A stretch of 64,000 bases of DNA, taken from Henckelia pumila (taxonomy: Eukaryota > Streptophyta > Magnoliopsida > Lamiales > Gesneriaceae). How positions within the stretch are numbered: the first letter of the stretch is position 1; each line of letters opens with the position of its first letter. Location: NCBI RefSeq assembly GCF_033568475.1, contig NC_133123.1, forward strand, positions 159,727,753-159,791,752, given 5' to 3'. This document shows, in pieces, positions 33,085 to 44,693 of the stretch. Below the pieces are notes generated by a model. The model was given only the letters and a program-made list of their open reading frames with translations, had not been told where the DNA came from and did not search any database. A program made the translations under genes and the position numbers.

Positions 33085-35848
33085 TGTAACACCCGAAAAT
33101 TTTAATACGTAAATTTGCATGCATAATTAAGGAAAATAATTATTTAAAATTTATATTTGGGTTAAATATGTGTTATTATGTGAATTATATGCATGATTTA
33201 ATTTATTTTAGCATTTAACCCGCTATTTTAGAATTTTTAGATTTTTAAGGAATTATTGGTTTTGATCGCGTAGACGGGACCGTGGACGGACGAGATACCA
33301 AAATTCTTAGCCAAAAATATTTTATGAGTTTTATGAGCCTAAGAATAATATTTTAAGGTATTTTGTCAAGAAAATTTTAGTATTTAATTATATATTTATT
33401 TAAGGGTTGATTTTTAGCCAAAATAAGTCATTTTATTGACTTTTATTAATTTTTAAAAATCTCTTAAGTCTTAATTTCGGGATTTGAGTTTTAGTATCAG
33501 ATTTTTATTATTATTAGGAGTTTTAAATAAAGTTTTGTTGGTATATTATCTTTATGTTGATTATTATTATTTATTTAAACCAATATATACTCAAATTAAA
33601 CCTAAAAATCAATCCCTATACCGATTAAAAATCTTTAGCCGCCTCCCCCATATTTTTTCATCGTCTTCCTCACGTTTCATCAGAAAGTTTCACACCATAG
33701 CCAAAGCCTTCTAGGTTTTCAAGAAATCAAGAAGATCCGTTCGTCTCGGAGCGCCGTACACGCGATTATTGTCTCGTTTCTTCATTTATCTTCGTCTAAA
33801 GCATGTCTAAAACTTTTATTTGGCCACCATATAAGCTATTACTCTTGCATGATGTGTTTTATTTCAGATTTTTCATGGAAATTTCGAGTTTATGCATGTG
33901 TGCCTTGTATTGATGCATGTTCTTGCTTGATTGGTCATGACTCACGTTTTTGCCAAGCATGGTATGGTCCAGAGGCTGGGGCTCGGTCAAGAGGTGTCCT
34001 AGAGTGCCTTAGGGTCGAGTGGTTTGAGTGGTTTGAGCCAAGGTTGGTCTGAACCGAAACAATATCTTCTGGTTGCATAGAAGGTCGCAATTTGAGCGGT
34101 TTTGGGAGAATGGTTCGTGTGCACTGTATAGGATGGGTTTGAGGGTGATTCCAATTGGGTTAGAACCCTAATACATAGAGGAAGTTATCTCAGGTAGTTC
34201 TATAGCCAGTGATGGTCGGAGTTGGGCGGCCGAATGGCCGGAAGTCCGGCATCGCGCAGCGCACGAGCAGAAATTAGGCAGATTTTGTTTTGGTTCGTTC
34301 TCCTTCGTTAGGACTCCGTTTGGGCTGGTTTTTAGCTTTTTGGAAACGTCTTGAAGTCTTCTAGGTGTAGGTGGTGGTTCTCCGGCCATTTGGTGGCCGG
34401 AGTATGGTGGCCAATGCCTCTGAACAGAAGCTGGTCGCAGCCGAGAGTAAGGAACAAGAGGGAAACGGGTTTAGGGTTTTGGGCAGGTCCGGGTCGGGTC
34501 TTGGGGCCTGGATCGGGTCTGGTAATTTTTGGGTCAGTTTAGGTCGGTCCGGGTCCGGGTTAGGTGGGCCGGGCTCGAGTATTTTTAATTTTTAAGTGTT
34601 TAAGATTTTAATTGGTTTTTGGGCCAATTAATTAGAAATAAAATTATTTGAGCTTCCAAATAATTTTATTTTGGGCTTTAAATAATTTATTTAACTTAGC
34701 CCAATGATTTTTATGGGCTTGGGAGCCCATGAGAATTTTTGGGTCAGTCAGAGGATTTTTGGGCCAGTCTAGTGTCTTATTGGGTTTATTTAAGTTAATG
34801 GGCTTAAATAGTTTTATTTAGGCCCAGTTAAGTTTAGTTAAGTTATTGGGGCTAAAATATGATAATTGGGCTCTTATTTAAGTTTAATGGGCTTAAAATG
34901 AGTGATCAGCAGTCTGGACCAACCCATGAAAAATAATTAAGTCCAAAATATATATTTAATTATTTTTATGCATGAAGTTTATATTTTAAGTATAAGTATA
35001 TTTATTATGAAAAATAAATTAAATATATATATATTACGGACAATTTTTATTGCATGCATTCATGAAATTTTATATGATATGATTATGATTATGATTATGT
35101 ATGAGTTGAGCAAAAATATTTTCTTGATGAAAATTGAAGTAGTGTGACATAAGGGTGGTTATCCACCATATGATATATGATTTATGCGGTAGTTTACTAC
35201 CATAGGAGGTGATTTATCACCGCCACGTATGTTGGTTCAGGAGACTGATCAGTCGACACATGAGCGTCACACTTATGGATAGGACCATCTGCAGGTTTCA
35301 AAAGCATTGCTCAATTATGTTATATATGATGAAGAAATAATATGGTTATGATACAGTTTATGATTCAGCAGTTTTATGATGTGATGAAAATATTTTCATG
35401 CATGCTCATGTACATGTATATGTATTAGTAATTATGTGATGCATTATTTTTAACCTTGTTATAAAGGATTAGACATGTTGAGCCCCTAGGCTCACTACGT
35501 TTATATGGTGCAGGTGAGCATGATGACGTTTATATAGCTCCTACCGGTGGTGAGGACTTATGAGCTCACGGAGCAGTGGATCCCGTGACCGTCGCAGCTA
35601 TTTAGTATATTATGTTGAATTTTGAAACATGTTTTATTTTATTATTGTTTCCGCATATAAGATTTTTCAGCAGCATCGTTTATTATTTTAAATTGATGCA
35701 TAAAACATTTTTAAGGATTTATTTATTTAATATTTTTCAGGTTATTTAAGAAAAAGTAGGTTATTTTTATATACATATATGTATGGGCATGTATGTATAG
35801 TAGTATTATAAAAAAAAAATTCCGCATTTATTAGTAGTAGGCGTTTCA
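33085..35848 (+). repeat. 5' LTR of gypsy element 1
   Basis: The 2764-bp sequence starts TGTAACACCCGAAAATT, the usual start of Tekay/Del-type plant gypsy LTRs, and ends GGCGTTTCA just before the primer site. It contains a GC-rich zone (about 34360-34580) and three small palindromes at 35154-35221. It has no partner LTR in the window, because the 3' half of this element is missing. Confidence 0.85.
35154..35221. repeat. Three 14-base inverted repeats with different stems
   Basis: GGTGGTTATCCACC (35154-35167), GGTAGTTTACTACC (35188-35201) and GGTGATTTATCACC (35208-35221) occur in a row. The stems differ but each stays self-complementary. Confidence 0.9.
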
Positions 35849-35850
35849 TT

Positions 35851-35866
35851 TGGTATCAGAGCGCGG
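35851..35866 (+). other. Primer binding site for tRNA-iMet (gypsy element 1)
   Basis: TGGTATCAGAGCGCGG begins two bases after the LTR end and matches the complement of the initiator tRNA-Met 3' end over its first 12 bases. Confidence 0.9.
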
Positions 35867-36051
35867 TCCTTGGAGGGTGTCCTACTGCCACGTGAAGCTC
35901 AGACATCTCACTATCGGTCTGTAAGTTTTAAATGTTTTCTTATGAATTATAAGGAGCACATGTAATGATTTAAGATTTTCATGTTAGAAAAGTTTTAGAA
36001 CCCTTAAGTTATGCATTGCGATTTACGTAAAGAAATATGTGGTGGTGCAGA

Positions 36052-37093
36052 ATGCCTCCGAGACAGGTTAACAGACGCGGGGGACCTCCACCTCCACCTC
36101 CGCAGAATCCGCTTTCAGCATTGGAGCAGGCCAATGCGAATATGATGGCTGGGATTACTGCTCTGTTGAAGCAGCAGGCGGCACGTCCTAGGCTCACACA
36201 CGATGAGGATGTTGCCGAGCGGTCCAAGAAGAAGGGACCTAAGGAGTTTGTCGGCACCACTGATCCACTCATTGCTGAGGGGTGGATTCGATCACTAGAG
36301 TCCATATTTGACTACATGGGGATCACTGATGCTGAGAGGGTGAAGTGTGCAGTGTATATGATGAGAGGTGATGCAGCCTCTTGGTGGGAAGGTGCGGTTC
36401 GAGGTGTGAATCTACCTACATTGACTTGGATAGAGTTCAGACGCATATTCTATGCCAAGTATTTCACTGAGGATGTGCGCAGTCGCATGATCCGGGAGTT
36501 TATGAGTCTCCGCCAGGGAGACAAGTCTGTGGTGGATTACATCACCCAATTCGAGAGAGGGTGTCGTTTCGTGCCTCTTATTGCTGACAGTGCGCCGGAT
36601 AAGTTGAGGCAATTTGTGGATGGTTTGCGGGCTGACATCAAGCATGACGTTCGCATGTTGGATGTCACTACTTATGAGGCGGCAGTTAGCAGAGCATTAC
36701 GTTCTGAGGAAGGGAGGCGAGAGATGCAGCGAGAGCAGCAGAGTAAGAGGCAGTTTCAGCCAGGGTATCAGAGGGCGACTTCGCAGCCTCCTGCGAAGAA
36801 GCCGTATACTGGGCCGTCTAAGGGCCCGAATCAGCAGGGACAGAAGCAGAGGCCTCAGGGGCGTCAGCCACAGCAGCAGCAGAGGGGCGGGGCCCCTAAT
36901 ACTGGAGGAGTTTCGATCTGCCCGCAGTGTCAGAAGCCGCACACCGGGAAGTGTCTAGTGGGGTCCAATGTATGCTATGTTTGCAAGGAGCCAGGGCATG
37001 TTTCATATAACTTCCCGAAGAGAAAGAACACCACTGGGCGGGTGTTCGTCATGCAGGCTGAGGAGGCAGACCCAGATACCTCCTTAATCACCG
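36052..37093 (+). CDS. Gypsy element 1 gag (capsid and zinc knuckle)
   Basis: The frame opens with MPPRQVNRRGGPPPPPP, a usual Tekay-type start, so I place the start at 36052 rather than at the earlier ATG at 36037. The retrotransposon gag domain follows (WIRSLESIFDYMGITDAERV, GDAASWWEG, FRRIFYAKYF, EFMSLRQGDKSVVDYITQF). Then comes a basic Gln/Pro-rich linker and zinc-binding motifs. In the last knuckle, CYVCKEPGHVSYNF, the final Cys is Phe, which should weaken nucleic-acid binding. The unspliced frame stops at 37104, eleven bases past a GT site. Spliced to 37287 it would run on into protease. Confidence 0.88.
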
Positions 37094-37286
37094 GTATTTC
37101 CTAAACTTCTTCTTTTAAGAAATTTTTGGGAATTTACTTCATGATTTTAAATTGCATGAATTATCTGTTTGTTTGGTTAGAGTAGAATGTTCATTTTATT
37201 CGTGTTTAATTAAGAGAAATATTTTGTAACTCGTATTGGGAGAAAAGTAAGTTTAGTATGCGATTGTTGGGATTTTTTGCGTGCAG
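37094..37286 (+). other. Putative intron between gag and protease of gypsy element 1
   Basis: Gag breaks at ATCACCG|GTATTT and protease resumes at TTTTTTGCGTGCAG|GGAGAATTC. Removing these 193 bp restores the usual junction (ITG then RILVGG) in frame, with a GT donor and a pyrimidine-rich AG acceptor. The interval has stops and an AT-rich composition. Splicing is inferred; an insertion that happens to look like an intron is the alternative. Confidence 0.65.
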
Positions 37287-39470
37287 GGAGAATTCTAGTG
37301 GGAGGAAATTCCACGTTTGCGTTGCTAGATTCAGGAGCCACGCATTCGTTCATCTCCCTAGAGTTTATCAGGCGGGTAGGCATCAAGCCTGAGGTTGCTG
37401 TTACAGGTTACGATGTCACTATGCCGTCTGGTCAGATTCTTATTACCACTAGCGTCTGCAGAGATTTGGAGATGGAGTTACAGGGACATACTATCAGAGC
37501 AGATTTTGTGGTTTTACCGTTGATTGGATTAGATCTGATTTTGGGTATGGATTGGTTGTCAGTCAACGAAGCAGTGATTGATTTTCGGCAGAGGACAGTG
37601 GCAGTGAAACCAGTGGTAGGCGACCAGTTTGTTTTCTATGCATCTCCGAGCAGTGAGATCTCGCCTGTTATCTCTTATACACGTGCGAGAAAGTTATTGA
37701 GACGTGGTTGCCAAGGGTTTCTCGCCAGTGTAGTCACTTCATCAGAACCACCTAGCAGATCATTGTCAGATATAGAGGTGGTTTGTGACTTTTCAGATGT
37801 CTTTCTGGAGGACGTTTCGGGAGTCCCACCAGCTAGAGAGGTGGAGTTCAGTATTGATCTGATACCAGGTACTGTGCCTATCTCTAAGGCACCGTATCGA
37901 TTTGCTCCTACCGAGATGAAAAAGTTGAAGGAGCAGATTCAAGAGTTGTTGGAGAAGGGCTTTATTCGTCCTAGTTTTTATCCTTGGGGAGCTCCAGTGT
38001 TGTTTGTGAAGAAAAATGATGGTAGCATGAGACTTTGTATCGATTACCGAGAGCTCAATAGGGTCACTGAGAAGAACAAGTATCCACTGCCGAGGATTGA
38101 GAATTTGTTCGATCAGTTGCAGGGAGCTTCGGTTTTCTCTAAGATCGATCTGCGATCTGGCTATCATCAGTTGAGGGTCAGAGATGCAGATGTGGCCAAG
38201 ACTTCTTTCCGAACACGCTATGGGCATTACGAGTTCTTAGTAATGCCGTTTGGATGACCAATGCTCCAGCGGTCTTCATGGATCTCATGAACCGCGTATT
38301 TCAGTCGTACTTAGATCAGTTTATCATAGTCTTTATTGATGATATCTTGATCTACTCGAGGAGTATTGAGGTGCATAGATAGCACTTGCAGACAGCATTG
38401 CAGACTTTGAGGGAGCATCGACTGTATGCGAAATTCAGTAAGTGCGAGTTTTGGCTAGAGCAGGTGGCATTTCTTGGCCATATAGTTTCGAAAGATGGGA
38501 TAGCGGTGGATCAGACGAAAGTGCAGGCAGTGCAGGATTGGGGAATTCCGAAGAATGCTTCAGAGATTCGCAGTTTCTTGGGTTTAGCAGGCTACTACCG
38601 AAAGTTCATAAAGGGTTTTTCTTCTATTGCAGTACCCTTGACTTCCTTGACCAAGAAAAATGCGAAGTTTATATGGAGTTCAGACTGTCAAAGGAGCTTC
38701 GATCGGCTTAAGAAAGCACTTATATCTGCGCAGTGTTGGCGATGCCTGTTCCACATGAGGAGTTAGTGGTTTACACGGACGCGTCTAAGCTTGGGTTGGG
38801 CGCCGTATTGATGCAGAGTGACCGAGTCATTGCCTATGCGTCGAGACAGCTGAAGATTCATGAGCAGAACTATCCGACGCATGACTTGGAGCTAGCAGCA
38901 GTAGTTTTTGCTTTGAAAATCTGGAGGCACTATCTGTATGGTGAGAAGTGCAAGATTTTCACAGACCACAAGAGTCTCAAGTACTTCTTCACACAGAAGG
39001 AGTTGAACATGAGACAGCGCCGATGGTTGGAATTAGTTAAGGATTATGACTGTGACATTAGCTACCATCCGGGTAAGGCTAATGTAGTGGCTGATGCGTT
39101 GAGTCGGAAGACTTCAGTGGTATCTTGTGTGATAGTTCAGTTGCCACTTCAGGAGGAGATTCAGAGATTCGAGCTGGAGTTGTACTCGAGTGGTCAGGCA
39201 CAGAGTTTGGCAGTGTTAGTGGTACAGCCGAATCTTCGAAATCGTATCAGAGTTGGACAGCCTGCAGATGAGGAGTTGCAGCGATTGAGGCAGAGAGATG
39301 AAGCCAAGGGCGGGCTTCTCTATACAGTTGTTGATGGTATCGTTCAGTACCGTGGTCGTATGTGGGTACCGAACGTTGATCAGTTGAGGATTGAGATCTT
39401 GACAGAGGCTCATACATCTCCGTATTCCATTCACCCCGGAAGTACGAAGATGTATAGAGATTTGCAGTCA
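37287..39470 (+). pseudogene. Gypsy element 1 pol (protease, RT, RNase H, start of integrase), broken and truncated
   Basis: Protease ([24 protein letters not shown]) leads into RT ([51 protein letters not shown]) and RNase H ([30 protein letters not shown]). It reaches the integrase zinc-binding start ([12 protein letters not shown]) and stops at 39470. Breaks: one base lost near 38255 (after MPFG), a TAG at 38380-38382, and one base lost near 38732. The integrase core and 3' LTR are gone, replaced by the filler at 39471-39560 and another element. Confidence 0.92.
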
Positions 39471-39560
39471 TTGGAAAATTCCAAAGCTTTGAAAACCAAT
39501 TGGTTATGTAAGACTGGTTGAAATTTAGTTAACTACAGATATTTATTAGTGTATCAATTT
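39471..39560 (+). repeat. 90-bp filler at the junction of two gypsy elements
   Basis: This segment matches 46628-46717 in the same orientation with one mismatch by my reading. It belongs to neither gypsy element: the left element stops in integrase and the right one starts inside its gag zinc knuckle. Two to three bases of possible microhomology (TT, TTT) occur at the joints. Confidence 0.92.
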
Positions 39561-42500
39561 GCAGAGAGATTGTCCTCAGCGTATGGGTTCTGCTAGTGGA
39601 TCGGGATCACAGGTTGGATCTCAGGCTTCTATTGTTCCACGTCAGCAGCCAGCACCACAGAGTTCTTCTGGTTATCGTCCCCAGACTCAAGGGCAGGTGT
39701 TTGCTCTGTCTCAGGAGCAGGCTACTGAGGGAAGCGATTGCATGTTGGCAGGTAACTTCTTGTTATGTGGTATTCCTGCAATTGTATTAATTGATACTGG
39801 AGCATCGCATTCCTTTATTTCTAGTCGCTTCGTTAAGAGACATAGATTACCTTACGTATCATTAGATATGGATTTAGTTGTATCTACTCCGTTGGAGCAG
39901 GAGGTAGTAACTAAGCGTCTAGTGATGGGTTGCCTTCTGGAATTTGAGGGTAATGTGTTATCGGCTAATTTGATGATATTAGCGATGACGGATTTTGATT
40001 GTATTTTGGGAATAGATATGCTGACTTTGTATCATGCTACTGTGGATTGTTATCAGCGTCTGGTACAGTTTCATCCCGTTGAGGGTGATAGCTGGTACTT
40101 TTATGGTGAGGGTGCGCGACCTCCGATGCCACTTGTTTCGGCTCTGAAGGCATGTCATGTCTTGGAGTCAGGTGGGGAGGGCTACCTCATTTATGCAGTT
40201 GATATGTCCATGAGAAGTACGGGTATTGATCAGCTACCGGTTGTCAGCGAGTTTCTTGACGTATTCCCTGATGAGATTCCTGGTTTTCCTCCGGTTCGAG
40301 AGGTTGAATTTGGTATTGATCTAGTACCAGGAACTACGCCTATATCCCGAGCACCTTATCGTCTGGCACCGTCAGAGATGAGGGAATTGAAACAGCAGTT
40401 GCAAGATCTGCTTGATAAGGGATATATTCGTCCGAGTGTTTCTCCGTGGGGAGCACCTGTTTTGTTTGTCAAGAAAAAGGATGGATCGATGCGATTATGT
40501 ATTGATTACAGGCAGTTGAATCGTGTCACCATCAAGAAGAAGTATCCTTTGCCGCGGATTGATGATCTGTTCGATCAACTACAGGGTACTTCTGTTTATT
40601 CGAAGATAGATCTGAGATCTGGATACCATCAGATGCGGGTACGAGACTCAGATATATCTACGACTGCTTTCAGGACCAGATACGGGCATTATGAGTTTCT
40701 GGTGATGCCATTCGGTTTGACGAATGCACCGGCAGTCTTTATGAATCTGATGAATCAGGTATTTCGAGAATATCTGGATAGATTTGTCATTGTCTTCATA
40801 GATGATATTCTTGTTTATTCTCATGACAAGGATGAGCATGCACAACATTTGAGGATTGTTCTACAGACGTTACGATATATGCGAAATTGAGCAAGTGTGA
40901 ATTCTGGCTTGATCGTGTAGTGTTTCTCGGTCATGTGATTTATAGTGAAGGAATATCTGTTGATCCTAGTAAGATAAAGGCAGTGCTGAACTGGTCTCGA
41001 CCAACAACGGTTGCTGAGATTCGTAGTTTCTTGGGTCTAGCAGGATATTACCGTCGGTTCATCGAGAATTTTTCACAGTTGGCCAGGCCTTTGACTCAGC
41101 TTACTCGGAAAGATGTTACCTTCATTTGGTCCTCGGATTGTGAGGAGTCGTTTCACGAGCTGCGTAGACTTCTTACTACTGCACCTGTGCTAGCTCTACC
41201 TTCTGGATCAGGAGGTTATGTTGTTTATACTGATGCCTCTGGTCAGGGGTTGGGATGTGTGTTGACACAGCATGGACATGTTATTGCCTATGCTTCTCGA
41301 CAGTTGAAGACGCATGAGAATAACTATCCAGTGCATGATCTCGAGTTAGCCTCCATTGTATTTGCGCTCAAGATTTGGAGACATTATCTTTATGGCGAGA
41401 AATTTGAGATATTTACGGATCAAAAGAGTTTGAAGTATTTATTCACTCAGGCAGAGTTGAATATGCGACAGAGACGCTGGATGGATCTCCTGAAGGATTA
41501 TGATTGTGAAATCAAATATCATCCAGGTTCTGCTAATCTTACTGCTGATGCCTTGAGTCGGCAGGTGAGACTGTCTGCACTTCAGACTAATGAAATATCT
41601 CATATGATTCAAGAGTGCTGTTCATTGAGTTTTACGCTCAAGCACAAGAAAGGGAGGAATGGGATTCGTTTGTATACTATTCTATCTGAGCCAGCATTGT
41701 ATTCTCGGATCAGAGATGCTCAGATATCTGATGTTAAGACTCAGCGATTGGCACGTCTAGCCAATGGAGTTAATACATCTGGATTCCATTTTCAGGCAGA
41801 TGGTTTATTGTGCCTATCCAATAGAGTGGTTGTACCTAATGTTGCGGAGCTCAGGAATGATATTCTATCTCAAGCTCACAGGAGTCGATTATCAGTTCAT
41901 CCTGGAAGTATGAAAATGTATAAGGAATTGCGAACTAGATTCTGGTGGAAGGGGATGAAGCGAAGTGTGTATCAATTTGTTTCGAGATGTTTGGTTTGTC
42001 AACAGGTCAAGGCTAAACATCGACGACCAGGTGGATTACTGCAGAATCTTGAGATTTCCGAATGGAAGTGGGAGCACGTGACTATGGATTTTGTTACCCA
42101 CTTGCCTATGACTTCACGTCAGTGTGATGCTATCTGGGTTGTCGTTGACCGTTTGACAGAATCAGCACATTTCATTCCTTATAACCGGGAGTATTCTTAT
42201 GATCGCATGACACGCTTATATATCCAGGAGATTGTACGATTACATGGGATTCCAGTGAGTATTGTCAGTGATAGAGATCCACGATTTACTTCACGTTTTT
42301 GGGGTAGTTTTCAGCAGGCGTTGGGTACCACTCTGAGTTTGAGCACGGCGTATCATCCGGAGACTGACGGGCAGTCAGAGCGCACTATTCGTACGCTGGA
42401 GGATATGCTACGTTCTTCTGTCATGGACTTTGGTTTATCTTGGCAGGATCAGTTACCTTTGATTGAATTTGCCTACAATAACAGTTATCATCGTAGTATT

Positions 42501-43133
42501 GATATGGCACCTTTCGAGGCATTGTATGGTCGACGGTGTCGTACTCCGTTATTCTGGGATGAAGTCGGGGAACGGCAAGTCGAGGGTCCTGAATTGGTGC
42601 AGCAGATTGTAGACAAGGTAGATTTGATCAAGCATAGGATCAAAGTTGCTCAAGATAGACAAGCCAGTTATGCAAATATTCGCCGTAGGCCACTTCAGTT
42701 TGATCCTGGTGAATATGTTTTTCTGCGAGTATCACCTTTCAGGAAGGTGATGAGATTCGGTGTGAAAGGCAAGTTGTCTCCTCGTTACATTGAGCCTTTC
42801 CAGATATTGGAGAAGATCGGAGATGTTGCTTATCGTTTGGCTTTACCGCCATCTCTTTCCAGTATACACAATGTTTTTCATGTGTCGTTGCTTCGACAGT
42901 ACATAGCTGATGAATCTCATGTGATTCAGTCTACTGATATTCAGCTAGAGCCAGATCTGTCTTTTGTTGAACGACCAATCTGTATCCTAGACAGGAAGGA
43001 GAAAGTTCTTCGGAACAAGACTATACCACTTGTGATGGTACAGTGGCAGCGCCGAGGCGTTGAAGAAGCAACTTGGGAAACTGAGAGTCGTATGCGAGCA
43101 GAATATCCTGAGTTGTTTGCTTTGTATTTTTAA
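39561..43133 (+). pseudogene. Gypsy element 2: end of gag and complete pol with one frameshift
   Basis: The sequence begins inside the gag zinc knuckle (QRDCPQ), then a Ser/Gln-rich linker, protease ([23 protein letters not shown]) and RT ([40 protein letters not shown]). A deletion of roughly ten bases near 40883 shifts frame. RNase H ([28 protein letters not shown]) and integrase follow: an HHCC zinc domain ([13 protein letters not shown]), then the D,D,E core with [19 protein letters not shown] and [10 protein letters not shown]. The C-terminus ([14 protein letters not shown]) is a chromodomain-like tail, placing it with the chromoviruses. Apart from the single frame change pol is complete to TAA at 43131-43133. 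Confidence 0.93.
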
Positions 43134-43239
43134 TTACCATGTAAGATGTAATTACCGTTGTTGTAATAAGACATGGTTTGATGTTTAATATTGTTATCTT
43201 GATTTGTCTTTAGATGTTATTTCGCGGACGAAATATCTA

Positions 43240-43252
43240 AAGGTGGGGAGAA
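43240..43252 (+). other. Polypurine tract of gypsy element 2
   Basis: The purine run AGGTGGGGAGAA lies directly before the TG of the 3' LTR, the usual plus-strand priming position. Confidence 0.8.
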
Positions 43253-43379
43253 TGTAGTAACCCAGATACCATTTTAAGATAATAATATGTTAAACATGAT
43301 TAAGGGTTGGTATTTAACCAATTTCGGAGTGTTATTGGACTTCAGAAGTAAAATTTGAGCTTTTTAATTTTGGGCCGGA

Positions 43380-43645
43380 TAGTAAGTTCCGATCCCGGAT
43401 AGTAAGCTCCGATCCTAGATAGTAAGCTCCGATCGAAACGAAAGCTCCGATCCTGGAACGAAAGTTCCGATCCCCAGCTGCCAGAAATGATCGATGACTC
43501 AGTCGCGAGTTTTGACAAGTGTCGATCATAGAGCAGATCGGAAGCTCCGATCGTAGATCGGAAGTTCCGATCCTGGCGTGGCAGACATGCACGCAATGAG
43601 CTGGATCGGAAGCTCCGATCCTGAAATCGGAAGTTCCGATCCTGG
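43380..43645. repeat. Array of AAG[C/T]TCCGATC repeats upstream of an LTR TATA box
   Basis: About nine copies of AAGCTCCGATC or AAGTTCCGATC occur. Four are preceded by ATCGG so that they form near-palindromes GATCGGAAGCTCCGATC. The array ends 15-30 bp upstream of the TATA box, in the U3 promoter position. Confidence 0.9.
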
Positions 43646-43659
43646 CCGAGAAATTTGGC

Positions 43660-43667
43660 TATAAATA
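43660..43667 (+). promoter_or_regulatory. TATA box of the gypsy element 2 LTR
   Basis: TATAAATA in a GC-richer local context (GGCTATAAATAGGG), placed between the repeat array and the presumed R region. Confidence 0.75.
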
Positions 43668-44693
43668 GGGCCGTTCAGAGTTCATTTTCAATTACGAATT
43701 CTCGAGTTTCTTTTTTCAGTTATATAGTGTGAGTTATACACTTGAGGGCCCTATCGGTTATAATAGAGGTTCTGGAATAACCAAGGTGTGGTTATAGTCA
43801 TCCGGGACTAGCGACTTCAAAGGGCTTACTTCGAACGAAGGTATGGTCCGGGAATCTATTTAAGTTTTGGGAGTACTTATTAGCTTAGTTAAGGCTTATA
43901 GAACTTGTGTAGTGATACGGTGAACTTTTGAATATAGGCTTGGAACCTAGGATCTACTTTACTTGAACTAGCCTAGAGGTACGTACACATTGACTGAGAT
44001 TGCCAGCGAGTATACATGTTTATATGTTGCATTTATTGGGCATTATTATATGGCATGATGTATGATTTACCGTTTTCTATATCCATATGTCATGTGCATA
44101 TACACGTTGAGCCTATACCTTGTTATACCTGATTATAGAGCCGCTCAGCTCTATACTCGATAGTCTGTCACTGAGGGTACCGCGACGGCGGGGGCATTTA
44201 TGTCTGTCTACTCTGGTGTACTAGACGAGTGTGGTTGCACCCAGAGGTTGATCCGTGCGGTGACAGCACTCATATGGCGCCGGTTCTGAGCATGACTTTT
44301 CAGATGATCTTTTACCAGTCATCATGTTGCATGCATTATATACATATGTTTACTCATGTCTATGTACTGGGCGTAGCGCTCACGTCCTAGTTGTTATCTT
44401 GGACACCCTATTCCATGGGGTAGTCCCAGGATGGACGGAACTGGTAGTTCAAGGCAGGACTAGGGAACAGGAGCTTTGAGGAGTTTTTTTTTATACAGCA
44501 TGATTTATTAGCTGTATAATGTTTACTTTTAAGAATTTCGATATGGTTGTATCACTACAGATTTAAGCCTGGATTATATTACTAAGCTGATATGTAAATT
44601 ATGGTTAAGTTTCCGCACGTTTTTACTCTGTTAAGTATTTTGCTGTATTAAGTTTAATGCATGCTATTAGTTACCAGTTAGTAGGTGATTCCA

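Larger units (their letters stand above)
43253..44693 (+). repeat. 3' LTR of gypsy element 2
   Basis: The 1441-bp LTR starts TGTAGTAACCCAGATACC and ends GGTGATTCCA, where pararetrovirus-like sequence begins. A repeat array lies at 43380-43645 and a TATA box (TATAAATA, 43660-43667) follows at once. The length and sequence differ from the 2764-bp LTR at 33085, so the two ends belong to different elements. Confidence 0.85.

Noticed and set aside
33085..44693. A single intact gypsy element with a 5' and 3' LTR
   Set aside because: The two LTRs differ in length and sequence, RT and RNase H occur twice, and a filler marks the joint.
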